A stretch of 9,900 nt of DNA from Methylomarinum sp964474415 (GTDB lineage: Bacteria > Pseudomonadota > Gammaproteobacteria > Methylococcales > Methylomonadaceae): the NCBI GenBank assembly GCA_964474415.1, contig CAYYSO010000091.1, positions 1 to 9,900 on the forward strand. The letters are read 5' to 3'. The position numbers and the translations under genes were made by a program. The notes beneath the pieces were generated by a model. It made no database searches. It saw only the letters and a list, made by a program, of their open reading frames with translations, and was not told where the DNA came from. This document shows, piece by piece, positions 1 to 6,842 of this stretch; positions within the stretch are counted from its first letter, which is position 1; the number at the start of each line of letters is the position of its first letter.

Positions 1-108
1 ATAAATCCGCACCTACATCACCAGAGATTATAACAGTTGTTTTTTTGTAACTACTCGGAGTAAGTGACTGATGTTAAATGAATATATACGCTGAGTAGTT
101 ACGTTTTT
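1..108. other. Window-edge intergenic stretch with no assignable gene
   Basis: No gene could be assigned here. On the plus strand one frame is open from the window edge to a TAA at 48-50 and another to a TAA at 31-33, so the tail of a convergent upstream gene could end here, but about 15 codons are too few to identify it. A minus-strand frame is open from 75 to the edge but has no ATG, GTG or TTG start. The rest is the inverted repeat at 47-102 described separately. Confidence 0.5.
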
Positions 109-109
109 T
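47..109 (+). terminator. 10-bp inverted repeat followed by T-tract, possible terminator
   Basis: GTAACTACTC at 47-56 is perfectly complementary to GAGTAGTTAC at 93-102, with a 36-nt loop. GTTTTTTT follows the right arm, which on the plus strand is the stem-plus-U-tract pattern of a factor-independent terminator. It would serve a plus-strand gene ending at or left of the window edge, convergent with the phosphatase gene. The long loop and AT-rich stem are atypical, and a second run of seven T precedes the left arm, so it could instead be a repeat relic or a protein-binding site. Confidence 0.4.
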
Positions 110-873
110 TACATTAATGTCAACAATTGCTGCAGCAATAATCCGTTAGTCGCTAATATCTGCTTGGGAAAAATCCCTTCCCGTCCTTTAAAATCCGTCA
201 CACTTCCACCGGCTTCTTTGGCAATTAAACCACCGGCTGCAACATCATATAAATTTAACTCCTGCTCCCAAAAAGCATCCACCTGACCGTCAGCGACCAG
301 ACATAAATCCATAGCCGCCGAACCAAAACGGCGCTGACCGGTAGTCACTTCAGCAATTCTGCAAAAGCGCGCCAGGTTATTGTCCTCCAGATAAGAACGT
401 AAACAGGCAAAACCGGTTGCAATCATTGATTCAGCTAATTGTGTTTCGCCTGATACCTGAATAGCCCGACCATTTTTACTGGCGCCCTTATCTTTTTCAG
501 CACAGTAATAGTCATTCAGAGCCGGTGCATAAACTGCACCAAATACCAATTCCTCATCAATTTCCAGAGCCACACTGATCGACCAGAAATATTGGCCTTT
601 AGCAAATGAATGTGTTCCATCAATAGGATCAACAATCCAGCGACTCCTTTGATCAGCTGTTTGTCCACTTTCTTCTCCCCAAAAACCATATTGCGGATAC
701 TCACGTTCCAGCACTTTTTTTAAATAGGCTTCCACTTCCACATCAGCCTTTGTGACCAAATCTCTGGAGCTTTTTTTGTTAACCTCCAAGTTAGCCAAAT
801 CCCTAAAATGATTCATCGCGATTGACCCGGCTTCACGGATCACAGATTCAACTACTGCAGTAGAAATAGACAT
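109..873 (-). CDS. Inositol monophosphatase family phosphatase
   Basis: A 254-residue cytoplasmic Mg2+-dependent phosphatase of the inositol monophosphatase/FBPase-like fold. The family's metal-binding signatures are visible. E67 and E68 lie in WGEESG. D82 and D85 lie in the WIVDPIDGTHSF block at residues 79-90. D210 lies in the second signature, LYDVAAGG. The VTKAD motif at residues 40-44 is also typical. The length matches the family (about 250-270 residues). Substrate cannot be read from sequence: relatives hydrolyse inositol phosphates, histidinol phosphate, PAP or sugar phosphates, and the usual W of the WD motif is Y209 here. The ATG at 871-873 has an AGGA nine bases upstream, which supports the start. 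The neighbouring cysteine-motif gene lies 137 bp upstream on the same strand with a possible terminator between, so the gene may be transcribed alone. The family call is secure, the specific enzyme is not. Confidence 0.93.
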   Translation of the reverse strand: MSISTAVVESVIREAGSIAMNHFRDLANLEVNKKSSRDLVTKADVEVEAYLKKVLEREYPQYGFWGEESGQTADQRSRWIVDPIDGTHSFAKGQYFWSISVALEIDEELVFGAVYAPALNDYYCAEKDKGASKNGRAIQVSGETQLAESMIATGFACLRSYLEDNNLARFCRIAEVTTGQRRFGSAAMDLCLVADGQVDAFWEQELNLYDVAAGGLIAKEAGGSVTDFKGREGIFPKQILATNGLLLQQLLTLM

Positions 874-901
874 TAATGATAATCCTGTAGTATGTGTAAA
901 A

Positions 902-923
902 GCCGGTTAAAGAGTTTTCCGGC
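902..923 (-). terminator. Putative terminator downstream of the cysteine-motif gene
   Basis: On the minus strand GCCGG (923-919) and CCGGC (906-902) form a GC-rich 5-bp stem around a 12-nt loop, which itself can pair AAA with TTT. TTTTA follows directly. It lies between the gene ending at 1011 and the phosphatase starting at 873, and would separate the two transcripts. The stem is short, so confidence is moderate. Confidence 0.4.
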
Positions 924-1010
924 CAAACACCTTCAACTAAAACCGCCGAACTGTACCCGTTGTTGAGGTTTTTTACAAGCCAATATATTCATCTGCATCC
1001 CCCTACAGCA

Positions 1011-1730
1011 TCACCCCTTTTTGGTATGATTTTGAAACAAATATTCAATTTCTTCCAGCTCATCTTCAATTGACCAGGTAACAGCCTGAGTCAGCAGGTC
1101 TAGTAAAATAATAGCATTAACAGCAGCATCCTCTTTAATTGCAGCTCTTAAACGTTCCGCCATTGCCCTGTTGACTACTTTCAGGTTTTGGTAGATTTCC
1201 GTTAAACCGGCAACATCATAATCACAAGACAATCCCTTTTTACTGCGAAAATATTGAGTCAATAAATACATGGATACTGTTCTATAAATACCTTCCTCTT
1301 CTCCAGACAAAGGGGCATGAAAGTGCGCCATTGGTTTTAAATAGCTGGTATAGGGACAAGGACTGGTTGCCATAACCAGGCCTAATACGGAACTGACCGC
1401 ATGTTGTGCGGTAGTATGTGCCAAAATAACCCGGTCGTTGGTAACAATACGAACATCTATTTCTTCAAAGGAAACCATTGATGAACATCTATCAATAAGT
1501 GGAAAAAGATTTCTGGCGACAGGGCAATGCGGCGACTCTTCAACATTTAACGGACAATTGAAGCATTGTTGAAACTCCAGGTTTGTCCAGGATGGCAGTT
1601 CTGACTCATGTTCAGAAATTAATGTCGTAGTTTCACTATCAATTTTAAGATCAATCTGAATAACTTCATCGCCAGGCTGTCTGAACTGATAACTATAATT
1701 TAAAGTGCTGCCGTTATCATTGATATTCAT
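1011..1730 (-). CDS. Conserved protein with CxxC...C motif, unknown function (DUF6901-like)
   Basis: A 239-residue soluble protein with no signal peptide or membrane segment. The N-terminal 45 residues look like a beta-rich segment. Then comes a cysteine cluster, QCFNCPL with C56 and C59 followed by C69 in the HCPVA block, which could bind a metal. Downstream are a conserved-looking TTAQ block near 106-109, SPCPYT with C125, and KPMAHFH with H136 and H138. The remaining third is helical and ends in a very acidic stretch (residues 220-230). I recognise the pattern as that of a bacterial domain of unknown function, probably DUF6901, but that name is from memory. The ATG at 1728-1730 has only a weak purine stretch upstream. 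It is divergent from the receiver gene at 1880, sharing a 149-bp intergenic region, so the two could be co-regulated. No function is proposed. Confidence 0.8.
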   Translation of the reverse strand: MNINDNGSTLNYSYQFRQPGDEVIQIDLKIDSETTTLISEHESELPSWTNLEFQQCFNCPLNVEESPHCPVARNLFPLIDRCSSMVSFEEIDVRIVTNDRVILAHTTAQHAVSSVLGLVMATSPCPYTSYLKPMAHFHAPLSGEEEGIYRTVSMYLLTQYFRSKKGLSCDYDVAGLTEIYQNLKVVNRAMAERLRAAIKEDAAVNAIILLDLLTQAVTWSIEDELEEIEYLFQNHTKKG

Positions 1731-1879
1731 AAAAAATTGGCTTTAGTAAATGAAATATATCCAGAATATAGCCTATATAGACAGATATAATAAGGCAATC
1801 TAATCTCCGCATTTTTTCTATGATTCAGCTATGCTATAGCAAATAAGCAATATTACAAACCAACTTCTGCAGAACGATC
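1731..1879. promoter_or_regulatory. Divergent intergenic control region with a palindromic extended -10-like element
   Basis: This 149-bp AT-rich gap separates the minus-strand cysteine-motif gene from the plus-strand receiver gene and must hold both promoters. The palindrome TGCTATAGCA at 1832-1841 reads as an extended -10-like TG-C-TATAGC on both strands, but no good -35 is visible on either side. A second perfect palindrome, TTCTGCAGAA (1865-1874), sits five bases before the receiver's ATG where a ribosome binding site would be expected. Either could be an operator. The assignment as a control region follows from position, and the individual elements are weak. Confidence 0.4.
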
Positions 1880-2434
1880 ATGTTAAAAAAAGAAAGTGCA
1901 CCCCAAATTCTGTTAGTTGATGATGAACCCAATGTATTGCGTTCCTTATCCCGTATTTTAAAAAAATACGCTATCACCACTTTCACCAGTGGAGAAGAAG
2001 CGCTATTGCTGGCTAAAGAACAACAATTTGACCTGGTTATTTCTGATTTCAGGATGCCAGGCATGGATGGTGTCGATTTTCTGTGTAAATTTATGCGCCT
2101 ACAACCAGATGCCATCCGCATCATCTTGACAGGGTATGCTGATCTGGAAAGCGCCCAGGCGGCCATTAATTCAGCCGAAGTCTATCGTTTTATTAATAAA
2201 CCCTGGAACAATTTTGAGATTAGCAATGCCGTTGAATGCGGTCTGGAACATAAACGAATCTTATTGGAAAACCGGCGGCTCGCAGACCAGGTCAGAGAGC
2301 AGCAAAAAATGTTAGACGAGAAAGATGCTATTTTAATGGCCCTGGAATCAGAAGAACCCGGCATTACGCAAGTTAACTGGTCCGACAATGGCGCTATTAT
2401 TCTGGATGAAGAAGATTTAAAAACTTTAGAATAA
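1880..2434 (+). CDS. Stand-alone response regulator receiver protein
   Basis: A 184-residue cytoplasmic receiver protein. Residues 9-125 form a complete receiver domain. It has the acidic pocket D14-D15, phospho-acceptor D56 in ISDFRMPGMDG, switch T84 in LTGYAD, and K107 in the NKPW motif typical of RpfG-type receivers. No recognisable output domain follows. Residues 122-155 look like a coiled coil, ending in an acidic tail (residues 175-184). It could act by protein-protein interaction, as a phosphate sink, or through a partner binding the helix. Its receiver closely resembles that of the HD-GYP regulator encoded convergently 15 bp away (DDEPNVL, ISD.RMP.MDG, LTG.AD and NKPW are shared), suggesting duplication and a common kinase. 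The start ATG at 1880 lacks a strong ribosome binding site. No terminator separates it from the opposing gene, so its 3' end probably overlaps the opposing transcript. Confidence 0.92.
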   Translation: MLKKESAPQILLVDDEPNVLRSLSRILKKYAITTFTSGEEALLLAKEQQFDLVISDFRMPGMDGVDFLCKFMRLQPDAIRIILTGYADLESAQAAINSAEVYRFINKPWNNFEISNAVECGLEHKRILLENRRLADQVREQQKMLDEKDAILMALESEEPGITQVNWSDNGAIILDEEDLKTLE

Positions 2435-2449
2435 AATTCCAAATAACCA

Positions 2450-3796
2450 TTACTGTGACTCTTTGGTTTGAGCCGGTTCAGATGCAACATCAGCTTCCCC
2501 TAAACGCACTTTTATTTGTAATTTATCCCCTACCTTGTCCCGCAAAGCAACAATGTCATAAATTTTGGCTTTATCCAGCACACAATCTTTAAGAAATAAT
2601 CTATCGTCATAACGAATTTCTTCAACTTCCATACCCGGCTGTAATTTTGTCCAGGAAATTTCCACCACAGGACGAATGGTTTCCGCTTTCATTTCAGTTA
2701 ATACCGCAATGAAAGTATCTATGACTCCAGGGTCATAAAAACTACCTTTTTTATTTATCAGTCGGCTATTGACATCGGCTACAGTCATTCCATGACCCGT
2801 CATAGTCCCCTCCAGAAAAGAAATATAATCCCTGACCACCTGGAGAATACGTGAACCGGCAGGAATCTGATCACCAATCAAGCCATTAGGAAATCCACTA
2901 CCGTCAAAGTGCTCAAACTGATGACGTATCAGTAAAGCAGCCTCCTTTAACTGTGCCATATTTTTTAACAATGCCTCACCTTCAAGAGCATGGCTTAAAT
3001 ACCGGTGACGCATTTCAGCGGGCATCGAATAAAAAGGTTGAGTCAACAAATCATCGTCCAGACCTATTTTACCGATCTGTAGTAACAATCCGGCATATAA
3101 AACATTTTTTTTATCTTCCTCAGAAAGTCCCAGTTTTGATGCCACCTTATAGGCAATTTCGGCTATATATTTTGCATGACCGCTTTTAATTCCGGGCCGT
3201 AGTTCGATAATTCTGGCAAAGGTTTTAATCGTATCGGTATATTGTTTTTTTAAGGTTTTATGGGCATTATCAATTTGTTTTAAGGAATTTTTCAGCTGTG
3301 CGGTACGCTGTTCAACCTTTTCCTCCAACTGCCTGTTGAAATCTTTTAGCTGTTGATTTTGTTGATTAATAATCTCAAATAATTGAACCCGTTCATCGGC
3401 CATGCATTTTTGTTCCAGAGCCTTATTAACCAAGGCTTTAAGTTCTTCATCATCCCATGGCTTGTTACAATAACTGTAAATTTTGCCTTTATTTACCGCA
3501 GTAATAGTTGAATCAATATCAGCAAATCCTGTTAACAAGATACGTACAATATCTGGCCATCGTTCAGCCGCCTTACTCAAGAACTCCGCACCGTCCATTT
3601 GCGGCATGCGCATATCGGAAATGATCAAATCAATCTCTTCCCGTTCTAATATCGCCAATGCCTGCATACCACCATCTGCCAAATGAATGATATATTCATT
3701 TCCTCTGAACAGACGACGTAACGACTTTAAAACATTGGGTTCGTCATCAACAAACAGTAGTTTCATCGGCTTTTGTTCAAGAATAACTTCTGACAT
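2450..3796 (-). CDS. Response regulator: receiver plus degenerate HD-GYP domain
   Basis: 448 residues from the ATG at 3794-3796. A TTG at 3800-3802 is in frame two codons upstream, but the AAGG at 3807-3810 is better spaced for the ATG (10 nt, versus 4 for the TTG). The receiver (residues 10-128) has D17-D18, phospho-acceptor D61, T89 and K112 in NKPW. A coiled coil spans about 134-190. The HD-GYP region (about 190-365) follows, then a C-terminal segment near 375-435 seen in some such regulators. Intact HD-GYP proteins hydrolyse cyclic di-GMP. Here several catalytic positions are changed: the HD pair reads L239-Q240 in LLLQIGKIG, HH reads H292-Q293, GYP reads GFP, and the later DxxD site reads R322. 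H207 and H269 remain. It is therefore probably inactive as an enzyme, acting as a binding or scaffold domain. It follows the hemerythrin kinase by 12 bp, its likely partner. Confidence 0.92.
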   Translation of the reverse strand: MSEVILEQKPMKLLFVDDEPNVLKSLRRLFRGNEYIIHLADGGMQALAILEREEIDLIISDMRMPQMDGAEFLSKAAERWPDIVRILLTGFADIDSTITAVNKGKIYSYCNKPWDDEELKALVNKALEQKCMADERVQLFEIINQQNQQLKDFNRQLEEKVEQRTAQLKNSLKQIDNAHKTLKKQYTDTIKTFARIIELRPGIKSGHAKYIAEIAYKVASKLGLSEEDKKNVLYAGLLLQIGKIGLDDDLLTQPFYSMPAEMRHRYLSHALEGEALLKNMAQLKEAALLIRHQFEHFDGSGFPNGLIGDQIPAGSRILQVVRDYISFLEGTMTGHGMTVADVNSRLINKKGSFYDPGVIDTFIAVLTEMKAETIRPVVEISWTKLQPGMEVEEIRYDDRLFLKDCVLDKAKIYDIVALRDKVGDKLQIKVRLGEADVASEPAQTKESQ

Positions 3797-3808
3797 ATGC
3801 AAAAAACC

Positions 3809-5551
3809 TTAGATATCAAGTGGAAAATAAATTCTAAACCGGGTTCCTTTGCCAACCGTCGAGTCTATCTCTATTTCGCCATGATGATCCTGAATTATTT
3901 TATAGGTTAATGACAATCCCAAACCGGTTCCTCCACCAACTGGTTTGGTGGTAAAAAAAGGGTCAAAAATTTTGTTTTTAATTTCTTCAGGAATCCCTTT
4001 GCCGGTATCCTCCACCTCCACCCATAACCAGTCATTATTCTTATAACCGGTACGAATAGTGATTATTCCGAATTCTTCAATAGCATGAGCCGCATTGACC
4101 ATGAGATTCATAAAAACCTGGTTCAACTGTGAACCGATACATTCATAAGGTTTGAGGCCGACATATTCTTTTTTAACTTCCGCTTTATATTTCAGTTCGT
4201 TATGGATAATATTAAGGGTTGCATCAATACCTTTCTCGATATCAAACATCTCTTTTTCCTGAGTATCAACACGGGAAAAATCACGTAAATCCTGGACGAT
4301 TTTTTTGGCCCGGGTAGCGCCTTCAATTGACTCTTTAACCAGATCCCGCAAATCTTCCTGCATGAACTCCAGATCCAGCTCTTTTTTAAGTCTTTCAAAC
4401 GCCAATACTTCCCGGTTATCTGCTGGTAACAGGACCTCCAGCTTGTTAGCCATATCGGTTACCTGTTCCAATTCATTCAGATATTTCTGCAAGGTATTTA
4501 AATTGGAATTGATATAACCAAGTGGATTGTTAATTTCGTGTGCGACTCCCGCAGCTAACTGACCAATTGAAGCCATTTTCTCCGATTGCACCAAAAAACC
4601 CTGTGCTTCTTTCAATTTCCTGTTCAACTCAAGCTGCTCCTTTTTTTCACGGGCCAGCTTTTGATTAGAAGCCTGTAACTCAAGTGTTCGTTTCTCAACT
4701 GCCTGCTCCAGGCCTTGTTCGATCTCCTTTTGCCGGCTGATATCAATCGCACATCCCATATATCCGGCCAACTTGCCATTTTTTCGTATTCTCGGAACGA
4801 CAGTTTCAAAAACCCAATGTAAAACGCCCTTTTGTCCTACAACCCGATATTCAATTTCCAGTGTTTGTTGTTTGTCATGATTTTTTTCATAGGCATTTTG
4901 TACCATTGTTCTGTCATCTTCATAAATAACAGCTGGCCATTCATCATATAAACGCTTACAGGAAAAACCGGTTAATTCACTCCACTTTCTGTTACAATAG
5001 ACTCTTCGACCTTTTTCGTTACTCACCCAGATTAAAGCCGGTAGAATATTGGTTAATTCTTTAAACCGATCCTCACTTTCACGTAAAGCCCCATACAGAT
5101 TATTTTGCACAATATCAATATTGGATAACTGATTATCCGGTTTATCTTCTGCCTTTATAATATCCTGCACCATATCCTTATCTTCCAGCAAAATATGATC
5201 ACTTAACCAGTTAACGAGATAATCCAGTAACTTATCCTTGGCCTTTTCAGGGTTTTGTCGATTTTCCAACTGCACCTTTTTAATAGCCTTCAAAAAAGCC
5301 TGATGATTTAGTCGATGTTTTTTAAAATCGGCTCCATCGTAATCATGCTGCCGCATAAACAACTCTTCTTCTTCAAAATGATAGTGAGTATAATCTATCA
5401 GTTCATCCAATAAATCAGTCACTTTTCGGGTATTATTATCGATCATCAAACTATCATTTAAGGCATTGATGATTTCAACCAGTTTTAAATGTTGCTGATC
5501 AATTTCATCAATACCTGTTTTAAAATCATCATTCCATAGAAAAATCACCAT
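3809..5551 (-). CDS. Hemerythrin-PAS sensor histidine kinase
   Basis: A 580-residue kinase with no membrane segment or signal peptide, so cytoplasmic. The N-terminal hemerythrin domain (residues 1-130) carries the full di-iron ligand set: H21, H58, E62, H79, H83, H119 and D124. Bacteriohemerythrins of this type bind O2 and can react with NO or report redox state. A PAS domain (about 160-272) and a coiled coil (275-325) follow. The transmitter has H338 in the H-box VAHEINNPLG, N486 in the N-box, D515 in DTGKGI, FDPFFTTK, and GTGLGL at 541-546, so it should be catalytically competent. The H-box type resembles HisKA kinases with the NNPLG signature. The ATG at 5549-5551 has a GTGAG six bases upstream. 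The response regulator gene starts 12 bp after its stop, with its ribosome binding site overlapping that stop, so the two are an operon and probably translationally coupled. The signal sensed is inference. Confidence 0.95.
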   Translation of the reverse strand: MVIFLWNDDFKTGIDEIDQQHLKLVEIINALNDSLMIDNNTRKVTDLLDELIDYTHYHFEEEELFMRQHDYDGADFKKHRLNHQAFLKAIKKVQLENRQNPEKAKDKLLDYLVNWLSDHILLEDKDMVQDIIKAEDKPDNQLSNIDIVQNNLYGALRESEDRFKELTNILPALIWVSNEKGRRVYCNRKWSELTGFSCKRLYDEWPAVIYEDDRTMVQNAYEKNHDKQQTLEIEYRVVGQKGVLHWVFETVVPRIRKNGKLAGYMGCAIDISRQKEIEQGLEQAVEKRTLELQASNQKLAREKKEQLELNRKLKEAQGFLVQSEKMASIGQLAAGVAHEINNPLGYINSNLNTLQKYLNELEQVTDMANKLEVLLPADNREVLAFERLKKELDLEFMQEDLRDLVKESIEGATRAKKIVQDLRDFSRVDTQEKEMFDIEKGIDATLNIIHNELKYKAEVKKEYVGLKPYECIGSQLNQVFMNLMVNAAHAIEEFGIITIRTGYKNNDWLWVEVEDTGKGIPEEIKNKIFDPFFTTKPVGGGTGLGLSLTYKIIQDHHGEIEIDSTVGKGTRFRIYFPLDI

Positions 5552-5607
5552 TTATCTCACCGTAAAAAAAACCTATTCAGTGCTACCATCAAGTCTAGTA
5601 AAGAAAT

Positions 5608-5637
5608 TGTATAACCAAAATATAATCTAATAGTAAA
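5608..5637 (-). promoter_or_regulatory. Possible sigma-70 promoter for the hemerythrin kinase operon
   Basis: In the 90-bp divergent gap, the minus strand carries TTTACT (5637-5632) and TATACA (5613-5608) separated by 18 bp. Both match the -35/-10 consensus at four of six positions. The position is suitable for the kinase gene starting at 5551. The match is only fair. Confidence 0.3.
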
Positions 5638-5641
5638 CTCA

Positions 5642-6067
5642 ATGATGAATTCATTATCTTCCGAATTAGAAGGTTTAACCATACTATTCGGGTCCTCATT
5701 TCCCAAAACATGCGCCAGCTGCGGCCGTGTGTACCAAAATGCCAAACAATTTCTCCGTGAAACAGAACCCTTACCCCGAGTAAATTCCGGTTTAAAAGAA
5801 GCTATTGAGGAGGATGGTACAGTAATCGTCGAGGTTTTCAGGAATTGTATTTGTGGTTCGACCTTAATGGATGAATTCAATAATCGCCGCGACCTTTCTG
5901 AACGAGGTCGATTAAGAAGAGAAAAGTTTGCCCGTTTAGTTCTACAACTGGTAGATCAAGGACTTTCTCAACACGTTGCCCGAGAGGAATTAATCAAGCT
6001 TATGAAAGGCAATAAAAGTAAAATCATTAACGAAATACTTAGTTCTATCGAAAAATCTAGGGACTAG
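5642..6067 (+). CDS. Conserved putative zinc-binding protein of unknown function
   Basis: A 141-residue soluble protein with no signal peptide. Two cysteine knuckles, C24-x2-C27 in TCASCGRVY and C69-x-C71 in NCICGSTL, could coordinate one zinc as a zinc-ribbon-like site. The stretch after the second knuckle is rich in charge (NNRRDLSERGRLRREKF, residues 80-96). It leads into a helical C-terminus (97-136) whose AREELIKLMKG segment could pack as a small helical domain. The composition suggests a nucleic-acid- or protein-binding role, but no function can be named. Two ATG codons at 5642 and 5645 are candidate starts, with no clear ribosome binding site. It is divergent from the hemerythrin kinase across 90 bp and lies 109 bp upstream of the carbonic anhydrase on the same strand, so it may share regulation with either. 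Confidence 0.8.
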   Translation: MMNSLSSELEGLTILFGSSFPKTCASCGRVYQNAKQFLRETEPLPRVNSGLKEAIEEDGTVIVEVFRNCICGSTLMDEFNNRRDLSERGRLRREKFARLVLQLVDQGLSQHVAREELIKLMKGNKSKIINEILSSIEKSRD

Positions 6068-6166
6068 GGATTACTGCAATCGTTTCAATTTCGGGAACCT
6101 TCTTTCCATACACTAATCCGTATAAGACCAAAACCTAATTGTGGAAGATCTGAAAGTGATCTAGCC

Positions 6167-6170
6167 AGGG
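6167..6170 (+). promoter_or_regulatory. Ribosome binding site of the carbonic anhydrase gene
   Basis: AGGG lies six bases before the ATG at 6177 and fixes that start. Just upstream, AGATC (6146-6150) and GATCT (6158-6162) could form a small 5-bp hairpin, which is too weak to call on its own. Confidence 0.6.
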
Positions 6171-6176
6171 AATATT

Positions 6177-6824
6177 ATGCCATCATTTGAAAAATTATTA
6201 GAACAAAACAAAAAGTGGGCCTTACAAAAAAAAACTGAAGATCCGTTGTTTTTTGAACGTTTATCCAGAAAACAAACGCCGGATTTTTTGTGGATTGGTT
6301 GTTCAGACAGTCGTGTGCCGGCTGAAATTATTGTCAACGCTGAACCCGGCGATATTTTCATTCACCGTAATATTGCCAACCAGATTATTCATACAGATTT
6401 CAACTGTCTCAGCGTATTGCAATATGCCGTTAACGTGTTACAGGTTAAACATATTATTGTCTGCGGACACTACAACTGCGGTGGCGTAATGGCGGCGTTG
6501 CAAAAACAACGCTCAGATTTAGTGATTACCAATAAATGGCTCATGCATATTAAAAATACTTATCGCCTGCATCAACAAGAAATCGATTCATTAGAGGATG
6601 AGAGTCAAAAAATCAACAAACTGGTTGAACTGAATGTTGTTGAACAAGTCAATGCCTTGTCGCACACCTCCATTATTCAGGAAGCCTGGGGGCATCAGCA
6701 GCGTCCTGCCATACATGGCTGGGTTTATGATGTACATGACGGCCTGATTAAGCCTTTAATCACTTTGTCGCCCGGTGACGAAATTCATCCGATTTTCCAA
6801 TACGAGGAACAAAACAAGGCTTGA
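6177..6824 (+). CDS. can: Beta-class carbonic anhydrase
   Basis: A 215-residue cytoplasmic zinc enzyme that interconverts CO2 and bicarbonate. The zinc ligands are visible: C42 and D44 in GCSDSRVPAE, H98 and C101 in CGHYNCGG. D44-R46 is the conserved catalytic dyad. Similarity to E. coli Can is strong over the whole length, including DFLWIGCSDSR, FIHRN.AN, NCLSV.QYAV and IHGW.Y..HDG, and the lengths agree. W39, R64 and Y184 sit where the type II enzymes of E. coli and Haemophilus influenzae have their bicarbonate-binding regulatory site, so allosteric shutdown at low bicarbonate or low pH is likely. The SulP transporter gene begins 62 bp downstream on the same strand and the two are probably co-transcribed. 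That pairing is known in other bacteria and points to inorganic carbon supply or pH balance. Confidence 0.97.
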   Translation: MPSFEKLLEQNKKWALQKKTEDPLFFERLSRKQTPDFLWIGCSDSRVPAEIIVNAEPGDIFIHRNIANQIIHTDFNCLSVLQYAVNVLQVKHIIVCGHYNCGGVMAALQKQRSDLVITNKWLMHIKNTYRLHQQEIDSLEDESQKINKLVELNVVEQVNALSHTSIIQEAWGHQQRPAIHGWVYDVHDGLIKPLITLSPGDEIHPIFQYEEQNKA

Positions 6825-6842
6825 TCAGGCATCTCCTTGTAC

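Noticed and set aside
24..75. Minus-strand frame reading as a plausible peptide after KKTT
   Set aside because: No ATG, GTG or TTG start exists in that frame after the stop at 74-76, and too little sequence is available.
1786..1791. TATAAT on the plus strand upstream of the receiver gene
   Set aside because: No usable -35 lies 16-18 bp upstream, and it sits about 90 bases from the start codon in very AT-rich DNA, so a chance match is likely.
1871..1878. AGAACGAT shared upstream of the receiver gene and of the FMN-binding gene (minus strand 9539-9532)
   Set aside because: A single 8-base match next to two start codons without a longer common context, so probably coincidence.
1834..2166. Minus-strand open frame opposite the receiver gene
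   Set aside because: It lies almost wholly antisense to a clear receiver domain, and its product has no recognisable motif.
3797..3802. TTG start two codons upstream for the HD-GYP regulator
   Set aside because: The ATG at 3794-3796 is a stronger codon, and the AAGG at 3807-3810 is too close (four bases) to the TTG.
5621..5626. TATAAT on the plus strand upstream of the zinc-motif gene
   Set aside because: The -35 position (5598-5603) reads GTAAAG and there is no TG extension. It would leave a leader of about ten bases, so it is not called as a promoter.
5557..5880. Minus-strand open frame opposite the zinc-motif gene
   Set aside because: It overlaps the coherent cysteine-motif gene and the kinase promoter region. 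The product shows no domain and looks like a shadow frame.
6146..6162. AGATC/GATCT hairpin just upstream of the carbonic anhydrase ribosome binding site
   Set aside because: Only five base pairs with a seven-base loop, too weak and too common to call.
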